DNA of 64,000 bases from Hymenobacter aranciens (GTDB lineage Bacteria; Bacteroidota; Bacteroidia; Cytophagales; Hymenobacteraceae): assembly GCF_030580865.1 (NCBI RefSeq), contig NZ_JAUQSY010000005.1:248001-312000 (forward strand). The letters run 5' to 3'. Each line of letters opens with the position of its first letter. Within the stretch, counting starts at the first letter, position 1. Shown piece by piece: positions 26,174-35,352 of this stretch. Below the pieces are notes generated by a model that worked only from the letters and a program-made list of their open reading frames with translations, was not told the origin of the DNA and searched no databases. Made by a program: the position numbers and the translations under genes.

Positions 26174-27475
26174 CTACAGCAACTCCACCAGCGTTTCCAG
26201 CGCCATGCCGCGGCTGCCTTTCACCAGCACCTGCTGGCCCTGCGGGGTATGCTGCCGGAGCCATTCGGCGGCTTCAGCTTTGGTGGGGAAATAATGAGTA
26301 TTAATATTGGTGGCGTGTGCATTGCGCATTTCCTCACCAATCAACACCACTAATCCAATGGGCAAGTCGGCTAGTAGGTGGCCCAACTCAGCATGTTCCC
26401 GTTGACTTTCGGAGCCCAGCTCAAACATATCTCCAAGAATCACGACTTTGTCCTGATTGCCAGATGTAGCCGGCCGCTGTGCAAAGCTGCGCAGTGCCGC
26501 TGCCATACTGCTGGGGTTGGCGTTGTAAGCGTCGAGCACCAGCTCGTTGCCCCGAGCTGTGCGCACCAGCTGCGAGCGATTATTCTGCGGATTATACGCG
26601 GCCAGGGCGGCGGCAATGTTGGTCGTGGGCACGCCGAAGTGCTGGCCAACGGCCGCCGCGGCCGCCAGGTTGAGGAAATTGTAGTCGCCGGTGAGCTGGG
26701 CGGCTACTTCGGTGCCGTCGGCCAGGCGTAAGGCCACGGCCGGGTCGGCCGCCAGCAGGGTGGCGGGGTAGGTGTCGCCGGGTTGGGGGTAGGAGAGGCG
26801 TTGGGGCACGTGAACAGCTCGTTCCACCACTTTGTAATCCAGAGTATTGACGAAAGCTGTGCCGCCAGTACGAGTCAGGTAATCAAACAGCTCGCCCTTG
26901 CCCAGCGCAATCCCTTCGGCCCCGCCAAAGCCTTCAAGGTGGGCCTTACCGATGTTGGTGATGAGGCCGTGCGTGGGCTCGGCCCACTCACAGTAGGCCG
27001 CGATTTCGCCGCGATGGTTGGCGCCCATTTCCACCACGGCCAGCTCGTGCTCGCCGGTGCGCAGGCGCAGTAGCGTGAGGGGCACACCGATGTGATTATT
27101 AAGATTGCCGATGGTGGCCAGCACCCGAAAACGCTTGGCGAGCACCGCCGTAAGCAGTTCTTTGGTGGTGGTTTTGCCGTTGGAGCCGGTCACGGCTAGC
27201 ACCGGGATATTGAATTGTTGACGGTGGTGCCGGGCCAGTTGCTGCAGGGCCAGCAGCGGGTCGGGCGCGTAGGTGTAGCGGGTGGGGTCGGTGGCAGCCA
27301 GCGCCTCATCATCTACTACGGCGTGGCGGGCGCCTTTGGCCAGCGCCTGCGGGGCAAAAGCAGCCCCACGAAAGCTGGGGCCGTTGAGGGCAAAAAATAA
27401 AGTATCGGGCTGGGGCTGCCGCGAGTCGGTGCTGACCTGGCCCTGCGCCGCCAGAAAATGGGAGTAAAGCAACAT
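26174..27475 (-). CDS. murF: UDP-N-acetylmuramoyl-tripeptide--D-alanyl-D-alanine ligase
   Basis: A 433-residue MurF, which adds D-Ala-D-Ala to UDP-MurNAc-tripeptide, the last cytoplasmic step of peptidoglycan precursor synthesis. The N-domain has VSTDSRQPQPDTLFFAL. The central domain has the ATP-binding VTGSNGKTTTKELL and the EMGANHRGEIAAYC segment. The C-domain has DAYNANPSSMAAAL and LVKGSRGMALE. The ATG at 27475 is chosen over a GTG at 27514 because the conserved N-terminus begins MLLYSHFLAAQGQVSTDSR. It is convergent with the esterase gene (three-base gap) and divergent from the FG-GAP gene. Confidence 0.95.
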   Translation of the reverse strand: MLLYSHFLAAQGQVSTDSRQPQPDTLFFALNGPSFRGAAFAPQALAKGARHAVVDDEALAATDPTRYTYAPDPLLALQQLARHHRQQFNIPVLAVTGSNGKTTTKELLTAVLAKRFRVLATIGNLNNHIGVPLTLLRLRTGEHELAVVEMGANHRGEIAAYCEWAEPTHGLITNIGKAHLEGFGGAEGIALGKGELFDYLTRTGGTAFVNTLDYKVVERAVHVPQRLSYPQPGDTYPATLLAADPAVALRLADGTEVAAQLTGDYNFLNLAAAAAVGQHFGVPTTNIAAALAAYNPQNNRSQLVRTARGNELVLDAYNANPSSMAAALRSFAQRPATSGNQDKVVILGDMFELGSESQREHAELGHLLADLPIGLVVLIGEEMRNAHATNINTHYFPTKAEAAEWLRQHTPQGQQVLVKGSRGMALETLVELL

Positions 27476-27646
27476 AAACGCCGAATTTCGACCGGTTGGC
27501 CGGGATGTTTTCACAAAGTAGGGCTTGATTTTTGTATTAAGCTGCGCTTCGGGCGGCGCTTTTATTTGTGGGAAGTACCTGGCCTTGGGAATTGTCTGCT
27601 TACTTTCGCTCGTTCACCACCTTATCAACGCTCATTTTTTCACGCT

Positions 27647-29932
27647 ATGACTCTTCGTTACATCGTTGCGGGCTGCCTGCTGTCGCTGGGGTTGTCGGCT
27701 CAGGCCCAGCCGAGCACGACTTTCGGATTTGAGTACCAGCCTGCCGCCAAGGTGGTACACGGCACCGATACCCTGCGCCACGCCTGGGCCGGCGGGATGA
27801 ACACGCCGCAGTTCAGCAACATCGACCTGAACGCCGACGGGCAGCAGGACCTGTTTGCCTTCGACCGCGAAAGCTCGCGCTCCTACACCTTTCTGAACGT
27901 GGCCAATGGCACCGACCGGCAGTGGCAATACGCCCCGCAGTACGAGTCGCTGTTCCCCGATGGCCTGTACGGCTGGGTGTTGTTGCGCGACTACGATTGC
28001 GACGGCCGCCCCGACCTGTTTACGAACAGCAACGGGGATATCCGGGTGTTTCGCAACGTGGTGGGGGCGGGTGGTTTGCCCAGCTTTACGCTGGCGTCTA
28101 ATCAACTGCGCTTCGCCATCGGCGTGAGCGATTCTAATATTGCCGTAGGAGGCTACAATATGCCCGCCCTGCAGGACGTGAACGGCGACGGCAAACTCGA
28201 TATTCTAACCTACGATTTTTCGTCGTCGCGGGTGATGGAGCTTTACCTCAATACCAGTTCCGGCACCTGCGGCGGTGCGCTCACCTTCCGCCAGGAAACT
28301 AACTATTGGGGCAATATCTCCAGCTGTAGCTCTTGTGCTACGTATCAGCCTCAGGGAGAGTCGCAGTGCGTAGTTTATCAGCGGCCTTCGCACACGCCGG
28401 GCCACAACGTGCTGTTGCTCGACCTCGATGGCGACGGCGACCAGGACCTGCTCGATGGACTCGACAACTGTCCTGAGCTGGTGCGGCTTATGAACCAGGG
28501 CAACGCTACTGCCGCTAGCCTGCAGGGCGCCGGTATATCAGCCAGTTATCCCGCCGCCAATCCCATTCGTGTCAACACCTTTCCGGCTGGCTACTCAGTT
28601 GATACCAATTTTGATGGCCGCGCCGACCTTGTGGTGGCTCCCAACATGCTCGACAACCGCGCCGACTTAGTGAGCATGCGCAACGCCGTGCGCCTCTACG
28701 ATAACACGGCTGCCAGCGGGGCGCCCGCCTTCACTTACCGCGCCAATGGGTTCCTGCAGAACGACATGATTGACGTGAGCGAAGCCGCCGCTCCCACTTT
28801 TGGTGACATCAGTGGCGACGGCCTGCCCGACATGCTCATCGGCAACCTGGCCGATAAGGTCAACGGCACTTATCGTGCTTCCTTAACCTACTACCAGAAT
28901 GTAGGGACTCGTACCCAGCCTATCTTCAAGCTGATAACCGAAGATTACCTGGGGTTGTCGGCGACCGAATATTGGGGAATCAAGCCCGTTCTCGTCGACC
29001 TGAACCGCGATGGCGCGCTGGACCTGGTGTTCTCGGCCTGGTACCAGCAGTCAGGTCATTTCTTCTTATTGCTTAATACTGCTACAGGCAGCCAGCCAGC
29101 AGCTTATAACCTGGCTGCGCTATCTACTTTTGTCGGGCGTGGTCCGGCTGGCTCCGGCATCCTGCCCTACTACCGCTACGATAGGCCCTGCTTCACCGAT
29201 GTTGATAACGACGGTTACGTGGACCTGCTGATTGGCACCAATGAAATCCGCGAGCCGGGCATGAGCCTGCGCTATTTCCGTAACCTGGGGCTAAGCACTC
29301 TCGCCAATACGTTCGAGCTGGTCAACAATGACTTCGGTCAGATTCGCGACGTCGGCAACCGCCCCGTCAACCTCAGCCCCGTGGTGGCCGACTTCGATGG
29401 CGACGGCCTGCCCGACCTGGTAACCTCCGACTACAGTGGCACCCTGCGCTTTTTCGGCAACTACCGCAACCAAAGCGGCTCCTTTGTAGAACGTACCGAT
29501 ATGTTGTACAATAGTGTAACGGGCCAGTTGGTGGCCTCGCGCTTTGGCAATGCCGGCCAGCACATCAATACCAGTCTGGCTGCCGCCGACCTCAACCATG
29601 ATAGCAAGCCCGAACTATTCGTGGGTATGGAAGCCGGCGGTATCATAAGCTACACCACACGCAACCGCATACCCACTACCACCCAGTCCGAAACTGCTAG
29701 TGCCTTAGCTCTTAGTGTGTATCCTAACCCCGCCAGCACTATCGCCACTATCGAAACGGCGATGCCCACCCGCCTCACCCTGCTTGACCTCACTGGGCGC
29801 ACCCTGCGCCACGACGCTGCTACCCAGCGCCGTCACTCGCTCGACCTCAGTGGGCTGGCCGCTGGGATGTATCTGGTGCGGGCCGAAGCCGAAAACGGCC
29901 AACTTGCCGTGCAGCGTCTGGTAGTGAAGTAA
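27647..29932 (+). CDS. FG-GAP/VCBS repeat surface protein, T9SS cargo
   Basis: A 761-residue exported protein. The signal peptide is MTLRYIVAGCLLSLGLSAQ, then AQ. It carries about seven to nine FG-GAP/VCBS-type calcium-binding repeats, seen as D-x-(N/D)-x-DG motifs such as DLNADGQQDLFAFD, DYDCDGRPDLF, DVNGDGKLDIL, DLDGDGDQDLLDG, DVDNDGYVDLL and DFDGDGLPDLV. This predicts a seven-bladed, integrin-like propeller. The end is a T9SS type A sorting domain (VYPNPASTIATIET, GMYLVRAE, QRLVVK). It probably binds ligands or surfaces. The ATG at 27647 is required for the signal peptide. Confidence 0.9.
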   Translation: MTLRYIVAGCLLSLGLSAQAQPSTTFGFEYQPAAKVVHGTDTLRHAWAGGMNTPQFSNIDLNADGQQDLFAFDRESSRSYTFLNVANGTDRQWQYAPQYESLFPDGLYGWVLLRDYDCDGRPDLFTNSNGDIRVFRNVVGAGGLPSFTLASNQLRFAIGVSDSNIAVGGYNMPALQDVNGDGKLDILTYDFSSSRVMELYLNTSSGTCGGALTFRQETNYWGNISSCSSCATYQPQGESQCVVYQRPSHTPGHNVLLLDLDGDGDQDLLDGLDNCPELVRLMNQGNATAASLQGAGISASYPAANPIRVNTFPAGYSVDTNFDGRADLVVAPNMLDNRADLVSMRNAVRLYDNTAASGAPAFTYRANGFLQNDMIDVSEAAAPTFGDISGDGLPDMLIGNLADKVNGTYRASLTYYQNVGTRTQPIFKLITEDYLGLSATEYWGIKPVLVDLNRDGALDLVFSAWYQQSGHFFLLLNTATGSQPAAYNLAALSTFVGRGPAGSGILPYYRYDRPCFTDVDNDGYVDLLIGTNEIREPGMSLRYFRNLGLSTLANTFELVNNDFGQIRDVGNRPVNLSPVVADFDGDGLPDLVTSDYSGTLRFFGNYRNQSGSFVERTDMLYNSVTGQLVASRFGNAGQHINTSLAAADLNHDSKPELFVGMEAGGIISYTTRNRIPTTTQSETASALALSVYPNPASTIATIETAMPTRLTLLDLTGRTLRHDAATQRRHSLDLSGLAAGMYLVRAEAENGQLAVQRLVVK

Positions 29933-29946
29933 GCCCGTAGCTTCTC

Positions 29947-29997
29947 GTAGCATAAAAAGCCCCGGCACTTCAAAGGTGCCGGGGCTTTTTATGCTAC
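29947..29997. terminator. Bidirectional terminator between FG-GAP gene and recG
   Basis: A 22-bp perfect stem (29947-29968 with 29976-29997) with internal A5 and T5 tracts, so it can act on both strands. It lies between convergent genes. Confidence 0.92.
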
Positions 29998-32093
29998 TAA
30001 CTTATTCTACTCCAGTTTACTGCCGTGGCTGGTAGGCTCTCGATATGGTGCCGGATGTTGCCATTATCCGGGTGCGTTAGCTCGGGGTCGTTGGCCAGCA
30101 GCGCCTGGGCCGCTGCCCTACTCTCGCTTAGGATGCGGCCGTCCTTAGCCAGGTCAGCAATCAATAAATCCAATACGCCGCTTTGCTGTGTGCCCATCAG
30201 GTCGCCCGGCCCGCGCAGCTTCAGGTCAATGTCGGCAATTTCGAAGCCGTTATTGGTTCGCACCATTGTTTCGAGGCGGGTACGCGAGTCCTTGCTCAGC
30301 TTAAAGCCCGTCATCAGAATGCAGTAGCTTTGGTCGGCCCCGCGCCCCACGCGCCCGCGCAGCTGGTGTAGCTGCGACAGCCCAAACCGCTCGGCCGACT
30401 CAATCACCATCACCGAGGCATTGGGCACGTTCACGCCCACCTCAATCACGGTGGTAGCCACCATTATCTGAGTTTCGCGCTTCACGAAACGGGCCATTTC
30501 GTAGTCCTTTTCCTCGGCCTTCATGCGCCCGTGCACGATGCTGATTTGATACTCCGGAAAAGCCCGGCTCACGCTCTCGTAGCCATCAGTCAGGTCCTTA
30601 TAATCCAGCGTTTCCGACTCCTCAATCAGTGGGTACACGATGTACACCTGCCGCCCCAGCGCCACCTGGTCGCGGATAAACTGAAACACTTTCAGGCGGT
30701 TGGTATCGTAACGGTGCACCGTCACGATAGGCTTGCGCCCCGCCGGCAGCTCGTCAATCACGCTCACATCCAGGTCGCCATACAATGTCATAGCCAGCGT
30801 GCGCGGGATAGGCGTGGCCGTCATCACCAGCACGTGCGGGATGACGTGCGGATTTTTCTGCCACAACTTCGAGCGCTGCGCCACCCCAAAGCGGTGCTGC
30901 TCGTCCATAATTGTCAGCCCCAGATTGCGGAACTGCACCACGTCTTCCAGCAGCGCGTGCGTGCCCACCAGCATGTGCATCTCGCCCGAGCGCAGTTGCT
31001 CGTGCAGCACCCGCCGCTCTCGCGTGGGCGTGCTGCCCGTCAGCTTGCCCAGGTTGATACCAAGCTGGTCGGCATACACTTTGAGCCCCTGATAATGCTG
31101 GTCGGCCAGGATTTCCGTCGGCGCCATCAGGCAGCTTTGCGCGCCGTTGTCGGCTGCCATCAGCATCGAGATGAAAGCCACAATGGTTTTGCCCGAGCCC
31201 ACGTCGCCCTGCAGCAGCCGGTTCATCTGCTTGCCATTGCAGAAGTCCTTGTAAATGTCATGAATAACGCGCTTCTGCGCGCCCGTCAAATCGAAGGTCA
31301 GGTGATTTTTGTAAAAATCCACCAGCGTCGGCACCTCCTTAAAAATCTGCCCTGCCAGCACCGCCTTGCGCTGGTCCTTCTGCCGCAACAGCTTCAGCTG
31401 CACGTAAAACAACTCCTCAAACTTGAGCCGGAACCGCGCCGCCTGCAGCAAATCAGAATTCTGTGGAAAGTGAATCTGCTGCAGCGCTTGCGCTTTGCTC
31501 ATCAGCCCGTAATGCTGCATCAGCCCCGGCGACAACGACTCCGTGATGTGCGACTTGGCCAGCGTCAATAGTTCTCCCACCATCCGCATAATGGCTTTGG
31601 AGTCAAGGCGGTGATAATTCTTTAGCTTCTCCGAGGTATTGTACATCGGCTGCAGAAAGCTCTGCCCCGGCTTGGCCTCGGTCACTTCCTCCACCTCCGG
31701 ATGCGCCATCTGCGGCCGGCCGTTAAACATCGTCGGCTTGCCAAAAACGATGTACTCGGTGTTGTTCTTGAGAACGTGCTGAATGAACTTTACCCCCTTA
31801 AACCATACTACTTCCAGCTCGCCGCTGCCGTCACCAATCTTAGCTATCAGCCGCTGTTTAGGCCCCTCGCCGATGACTTCCTTGCCGCGCAGCATCCCTT
31901 TCACCTGCACGTGCGACAGGTCCTCGTGCAGGTCGCAGACGTTGTAAAACTGTGTCCTGTCCAGGTATCGAAATGGGTAGCGCTGAATAAGGTCGCCGTA
32001 AGTAAACAAGCCTAGTTCCTTACCCAGCAGCAGCCCCTTTTGCGAGCCCACAGAGCGCAGAAATTCCAGCCGCGTATTGAAGAAATTACTCAT
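29997..32093 (-). CDS. recG: ATP-dependent DNA helicase RecG
   Basis: A 698-residue RecG, which remodels stalled forks and Holliday junctions. The N-terminal wedge/OB domain (about 1-180) is followed by helicase motifs: I QGDVGSGKTIVA, Ia LMAPTEILADQH, II (DEQH form) MDEQHRFGV, III VMTATPIPRTLA, and V/VI around NASVMVIESAERFGL and QLRGRVGRG. Length is typical (690-700). The ATG at 32093 (MSNFFNTRLEFLRSVG) is preferred; the frame stays open to 32150 but that part reads through a heptamer repeat. gldD lies just upstream on the same strand. Confidence 0.96.
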   Translation of the reverse strand: MSNFFNTRLEFLRSVGSQKGLLLGKELGLFTYGDLIQRYPFRYLDRTQFYNVCDLHEDLSHVQVKGMLRGKEVIGEGPKQRLIAKIGDGSGELEVVWFKGVKFIQHVLKNNTEYIVFGKPTMFNGRPQMAHPEVEEVTEAKPGQSFLQPMYNTSEKLKNYHRLDSKAIMRMVGELLTLAKSHITESLSPGLMQHYGLMSKAQALQQIHFPQNSDLLQAARFRLKFEELFYVQLKLLRQKDQRKAVLAGQIFKEVPTLVDFYKNHLTFDLTGAQKRVIHDIYKDFCNGKQMNRLLQGDVGSGKTIVAFISMLMAADNGAQSCLMAPTEILADQHYQGLKVYADQLGINLGKLTGSTPTRERRVLHEQLRSGEMHMLVGTHALLEDVVQFRNLGLTIMDEQHRFGVAQRSKLWQKNPHVIPHVLVMTATPIPRTLAMTLYGDLDVSVIDELPAGRKPIVTVHRYDTNRLKVFQFIRDQVALGRQVYIVYPLIEESETLDYKDLTDGYESVSRAFPEYQISIVHGRMKAEEKDYEMARFVKRETQIMVATTVIEVGVNVPNASVMVIESAERFGLSQLHQLRGRVGRGADQSYCILMTGFKLSKDSRTRLETMVRTNNGFEIADIDLKLRGPGDLMGTQQSGVLDLLIADLAKDGRILSESRAAAQALLANDPELTHPDNGNIRHHIESLPATAVNWSRIS

Positions 32094-32102
32094 TCTCTGG
32101 GA

Positions 32103-32166
32103 GTGAGGAATGAAGAATGAGGCGCAGTAGCCCAGTCCTTCATTCCTCATTACTTATTCCTCATTG
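32103..32166. repeat. Inverted pair of heptamer repeats (recG-gldD)
   Basis: Left arm about 32103-32122 and right arm about 32138-32166 are made of seven-base units of the AATGAGG type in opposite orientation, with a spacer near 15 bases. The right arm reaches the gldD stop region. Confidence 0.75.
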
Positions 32167-32745
32167 ATATTTCAGCGTATTCAGCATCCGCACCATGTCG
32201 GCTTTCACGTACTCAATCACCGGCGCCAGCGAGTCATTATCGGTGGCCGTGCGGAAGTACAGCGCCCCGCGCAAAAAGTGCTTCACGCTATCCGTGGTAT
32301 AAAACTGAAACTGACTCGGTACGTCACCCTGCAGCTCAAACACCGAGGCCCGAATCCCGCTTGGCGTCTTCAAAATCTGCTCGTCAATCGCCGTCGCCTT
32401 AATCTGATGCTTGCCCGTGAGCTTGCGGGCATCTTCCATCATCTTGTTATACAGCCGTCGGTCGCGGGCCACATCCATGTACGTAATCTGCACATTCGCA
32501 TGTAGCTTGGGGTAATAAATGTTCAGCCAGTGCGGCTTTGCCAAGTACGACGAGTCGCGCCGTATCACGGCCTCCTTCGAGTATTCAAACGAGTACGGAT
32601 GCCCGCCCGGCAGTTGCTGGTAGCTATGCGCCGGCAAATCAATCCGATTGTAGCCCTTCGGCTTCGGCGTAAACTCCGGTGCCGACGAGCAGGCCGCCAG
32701 CAACCCCAGGCCCGCCAACAGGCCCCAACGAATAGAATAAGTCAT
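32161..32745 (-). CDS. gldD: Gliding motility lipoprotein GldD
   Basis: A 194-residue lipoprotein. The signal peptide ends in lipobox LLAAC (Cys near residue 19). The conserved start of the mature GldD family is present (FTPKPKGYNRIDLPAHSYQ), as are YYPKLHANVQITYMDV and the C-terminal ALYFRTATDNDSLAPVIEY. GldD is required for gliding and T9SS function in Flavobacterium; its exact role is unknown. The ATG at 32745 is preferred over a GTG at 32766 because it gives a proper lipoprotein signal. In many Bacteroidota gldE sits between ssb and gldD; here nothing coding lies between them. Confidence 0.93.
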   Translation of the reverse strand: MTYSIRWGLLAGLGLLAACSSAPEFTPKPKGYNRIDLPAHSYQQLPGGHPYSFEYSKEAVIRRDSSYLAKPHWLNIYYPKLHANVQITYMDVARDRRLYNKMMEDARKLTGKHQIKATAIDEQILKTPSGIRASVFELQGDVPSQFQFYTTDSVKHFLRGALYFRTATDNDSLAPVIEYVKADMVRMLNTLKYQ

Positions 32746-32811
32746 GTAATGCAGAAAAGCTGCCACCCACCTGAGGCGGCCGTTTCAATATCAAAGGTAA
32801 TTTCCAGCACA

Positions 32812-32843
32812 ACGAAAACGGCCCCGGCACAGTGCCGAGGCCG
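32812..32843 (-). terminator. Terminator after ssb
   Basis: A GC-rich stem of about 12 bp (32819-32830 with 32832-32843, one bulge), followed on the minus strand by TTTTCGTT. It lies downstream of the ssb stop at 32935 and upstream of gldD. Confidence 0.8.
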
Positions 32844-32934
32844 CCATCGAATAGGCAAAAGTCAGAGAAAAGCAGATTCTCCCAAAAATCAGGCGCGAAG
32901 CGCCGTATCCGTTCAATCCGTTTGCATCTGCGGT

Positions 32935-33357
32935 CTAGAAAGGCAATTGGTCCAGCTCCGGCTCCTGCCGGAAGCTCTGCGGCGCCTCGGTGCCATTGGC
33001 ATCACCCGCGGCCGCGCCACCCGTCGGCCGATGGCCAATCAGGTTGATTTCGTCGGCCACGATTTCGGTGATATAGCGCGTCACGTTGTCTTTGTCCTGG
33101 TACTGGCGGGTGCGCAGCTTGCCCTCCACGTACACTTGTTGGCCCTTTTTCAGGTACTTGTCCGCAAATTCGGCCAGGCCCTGCCAGGCCGCAATGTTGT
33201 GCCATTCGGTGCGCTCGACGCGCGTCCCCTGCTTGTCCTTGTAGTAATCGTTGGTAGCGAGGGTGAAATGGGCCACGCTGCGGCCCCCTTCAAAATGGCG
33301 CACCTCGGGGTCTTTGCCCAAGTTGCCGACTAGAATTACTTTATTTACACCAGCCAT
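32935..33357 (-). CDS. ssb: Single-stranded DNA-binding protein
   Basis: A 140-residue SSB with an N-terminal OB fold (about 1-105): NKVILVGNLGKDPEVRHFEGG, WHNIAAWQGLAEF and YVEGKLRTRQYQDKDN. A short Gly/Ala-rich linker ends in the acidic tip ELDQLPF, the partner-binding tail of bacterial SSB. The ATG at 33357 is chosen; the frame is open to 33396 but those residues precede the conserved start. It lies in the mutY-ssb-gldD neighbourhood typical of Bacteroidota. A dispersed palindrome separates it from mutY. Confidence 0.95.
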   Translation of the reverse strand: MAGVNKVILVGNLGKDPEVRHFEGGRSVAHFTLATNDYYKDKQGTRVERTEWHNIAAWQGLAEFADKYLKKGQQVYVEGKLRTRQYQDKDNVTRYITEIVADEINLIGHRPTGGAAAGDANGTEAPQSFRQEPELDQLPF

Positions 33358-33482
33358 TTTGTGTGTGGGTTGAAAAAAGTTGAACTGAAAGGCCACTCGA
33401 CCTTTCTGCCCATAAAGTTAGTAAATAACTTTGAAACGACAATAATTTGCTAAAAAAAATAGTTGATGGGCGTGAGGCTAAT

Positions 33483-33575
33483 GCCTGTCATGCTGAACGC
33501 AGTGAAGCATCCTCTCACGTTTGAACAATTGGTTCTGGCGTGAGAGAATACTTCACTGCGTTTAGCATGACAGGC
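33483..33575. repeat. Dispersed palindrome, family A, copy 2
   Basis: 93 bp with long arms beginning GCCTGTCATGCTGAACGC and ending TTTAGCATGACAGGC. The centre keeps a TTTGAAC/AATTGGTT core. It lies between the mutY stop and the ssb start. Confidence 0.9.
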
Positions 33576-33583
33576 ACGGGAGC

Positions 33584-34663
33584 CTAATGTGTATTCAAAT
33601 AATTAACAATCAGCACCGGCTTCGGCAGCACCTCAATCTCCTCACTTGAATACGCCCGCAATCCCAAATCCCGTAACGTGCTATCTGGCAACGGCTGCCG
33701 CAACGGCACCTCGTGGAATTTTACCTCCAGCTTCTGGTGGCTCAGCACGTGGCGCATTGTGGCGCTGCTTTCGGCGGCTTGGCTGATATCAATTTCCGCT
33801 CCGAAGGCCTCCAGATGCCGCATAATCTCGCTGGGTGGCAACTCAGCCTGCACCGTCTCAGCCAGCGCAAAATCATACAGCCCCTGCCAGATGTCCTTTT
33901 CGCGCCGCTCTTTCAAATAAAGCTGCTCGCCGTGCCGCAGCACGAAATAGTGAAAGTAGCGCGTACGTGCCGCCTTGGCCTTGCTTTTCACCGGCAGCAA
34001 GGCCACCTGCCCGTGCTGGAACGCCCAGCACGACTGTTGCAAGGGACAAAACAAGCAGTCCGGCTTCACCGGCGTACACTGAATGGCCCCAAACTCCATA
34101 ATGGCCTGGTTAAAGTCGGCCGGCGCGGCGGCCGGGATATGCTGGTCGGCCAGCGCCTGGAATTCCTTGCGGGACGCGGGCGCCGCAATATCCGAGTGCA
34201 GTCCGAAAATGCGGGCCAGCACCCGGTACACGTTACCATCGAGCACGGTCACGGCTTCATTAAAGGCGAAAGAGGCGATGGCGGCGGCGGTGTAAGGCCC
34301 TATGCCCTTCAATTTTATTAATTCGGCGTAGCTCGTCGGAAATTTTCCGGCGTGTTCCTGCACCACTTGCTGGGCCGTGTGGTGCATGTTGCGGGCCCTC
34401 GAATAGTAGCCCAAGCCCTGCCAGTAGCGCAACACTTCAGCTTCCGGCGCAGCGGCCAAATCGGCTACTGTGGGATAGGCATTTAGAAAAGTGTTATAGT
34501 AGGGGAGGCCCTGTGCAACACGCGTTTGCTGCAAGATGACTTCAGACAGCCAGATGGCATACGGGTCGTGGGTATGGCGCCAGGGAAGGTCGCGGCGGTG
34601 CCGCGGGTACCAGGCCAGCAAGGCCGTGGCCAGGAAGGAGGGTTGGGAAGGAGACGTAGACAA
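33584..34663 (-). CDS. mutY: A/G-specific adenine DNA glycosylase
   Basis: A 359-residue MutY, which removes adenine mispaired with 8-oxoguanine. The catalytic-glutamate region is WLSEVILQQTRV. The helix-hairpin-helix is LKGIGPYTAAAI, followed by the conserved Asp segment VLDGNVYRVLAR. The [4Fe-4S] cluster motif C-x6-C-x2-C-x5-C is at CTPVKPDCLFCPLQQSC. The C-terminal NUDIX-like domain recognises 8-oxoG. Length is typical. The start codon is TTG. It is divergent from the HU gene, with the HU promoter in the gap. Confidence 0.95.
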   Translation of the reverse strand: MSTSPSQPSFLATALLAWYPRHRRDLPWRHTHDPYAIWLSEVILQQTRVAQGLPYYNTFLNAYPTVADLAAAPEAEVLRYWQGLGYYSRARNMHHTAQQVVQEHAGKFPTSYAELIKLKGIGPYTAAAIASFAFNEAVTVLDGNVYRVLARIFGLHSDIAAPASRKEFQALADQHIPAAAPADFNQAIMEFGAIQCTPVKPDCLFCPLQQSCWAFQHGQVALLPVKSKAKAARTRYFHYFVLRHGEQLYLKERREKDIWQGLYDFALAETVQAELPPSEIMRHLEAFGAEIDISQAAESSATMRHVLSHQKLEVKFHEVPLRQPLPDSTLRDLGLRAYSSEEIEVLPKPVLIVNYLNTH

Positions 34664-34711
34664 AATTTTGAAGAAGAATAAATTGAAAGCTGAATAAGAT
34701 TAGGGGGCAAC

Positions 34712-34743
34712 GTTGGGAAAATAAAAAAACGCGTTTACCTTTG
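34712..34743 (+). promoter_or_regulatory. Promoter of the HU gene
   Basis: GTTG at 34712-34715, a 20-base spacer, then an exact -7 box TACCTTTG at 34736-34743. This matches the Bacteroidota consensus TTTG-N19-20-TAnnTTTG and predicts a leader of about 105 bases before the GTG at 34854. Confidence 0.8.
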
Positions 34744-34853
34744 TAGTCCGAATTCACCCCGCGAATCTCCTACCGGGCAAGGGCTTACGCACGAATTCGG
34801 GACTTACCTGCCCAAAAAAGCATTTTTTCCACCCCCCTAAGTACCATACCAAC

Positions 34854-35162
34854 GTGACTAAAGCAGAGGTAATCGCCGAAATCTCCCAGAAGACCGGCAT
34901 CGAGAAAGCTGACGTATTGATTACGGTTGAAGCTTTCTTCAAAGTTGTTAAAGACTCGATGACCGAGGGTAACAACATTTACGTTCGCGGTTTCGGCTCG
35001 TTCGTAAACAAGAAGCGTGCTCGCAAAGTAGCTCGTAACATCTCGAAAAACACGTCGCTCATCATCGACGAGCACTACATCCCGAGCTTCAAGCCTTCGA
35101 AGTCGTTCGTGGCTAAAATCAAAGGCAGCAAAAAAGTGAAAGCTGCTGGTGCCAAAGCCTAA
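34854..35162 (+). CDS. HU family DNA-binding protein
   Basis: A 102-residue HU/IHF-family nucleoid protein that bends DNA as a dimer. The N-terminal helices start MTKAEVIAEISQKTGIEKAD. The beta-arm region has VRGFGSFVNKKRARKVARNI, then the Pro-containing arm tip YIPSFKPSKSF. A Lys/Ala-rich tail (KIKGSKKVKAAGAKA) extends beyond the usual 90 residues. The start is GTG at 34854, as no ATG precedes the conserved N-terminus. Its codons (many GTT/GCT/CGT) differ from the GC-rich neighbours, consistent with high expression. The promoter is at 34712-34743. Confidence 0.95.
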   Translation: MTKAEVIAEISQKTGIEKADVLITVEAFFKVVKDSMTEGNNIYVRGFGSFVNKKRARKVARNISKNTSLIIDEHYIPSFKPSKSFVAKIKGSKKVKAAGAKA

Positions 35163-35178
35163 GTTTCTCCGATTTCAG

Positions 35179-35275
35179 GCTAGTTAGTACAAAGTAATCA
35201 GTAGTCAGATGAACGAAGCAGGTGCCCGCACTTGTTCCCGCTAGCCCGACTACTGATTACTTGCTACTGACTGCC
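35179..35275. repeat. Inverted pair of heptamer repeats (HU-TPR gene)
   Basis: Arms share a perfect 15-bp match (AAGTAATCAGTAGTC against GACTACTGATTACTT) and an imperfect extension. Units of seven bases share AGTA on the left and TACT on the right; the spacer is about 41 bases. Confidence 0.8.
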
Positions 35276-35299
35276 TAAAAATCAAAAGCTACCGGCCGT

Positions 35300-35347
35300 A
35301 CCGCGGGGCCCTCTTCTTCGGAAGAAGCTCAGTGGGCGGTTTTTTTC
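35300..35347 (+). terminator. Possible terminator before the TPR gene
   Basis: A CTTCTTC-GGAAGAAG hairpin inside a weak CCGC/GCGG outer stem, followed by TTTTTTT. The fold is imperfect and lies just before the ATG at 35353. Confidence 0.4.
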
Positions 35348-35352
35348 ACCTT

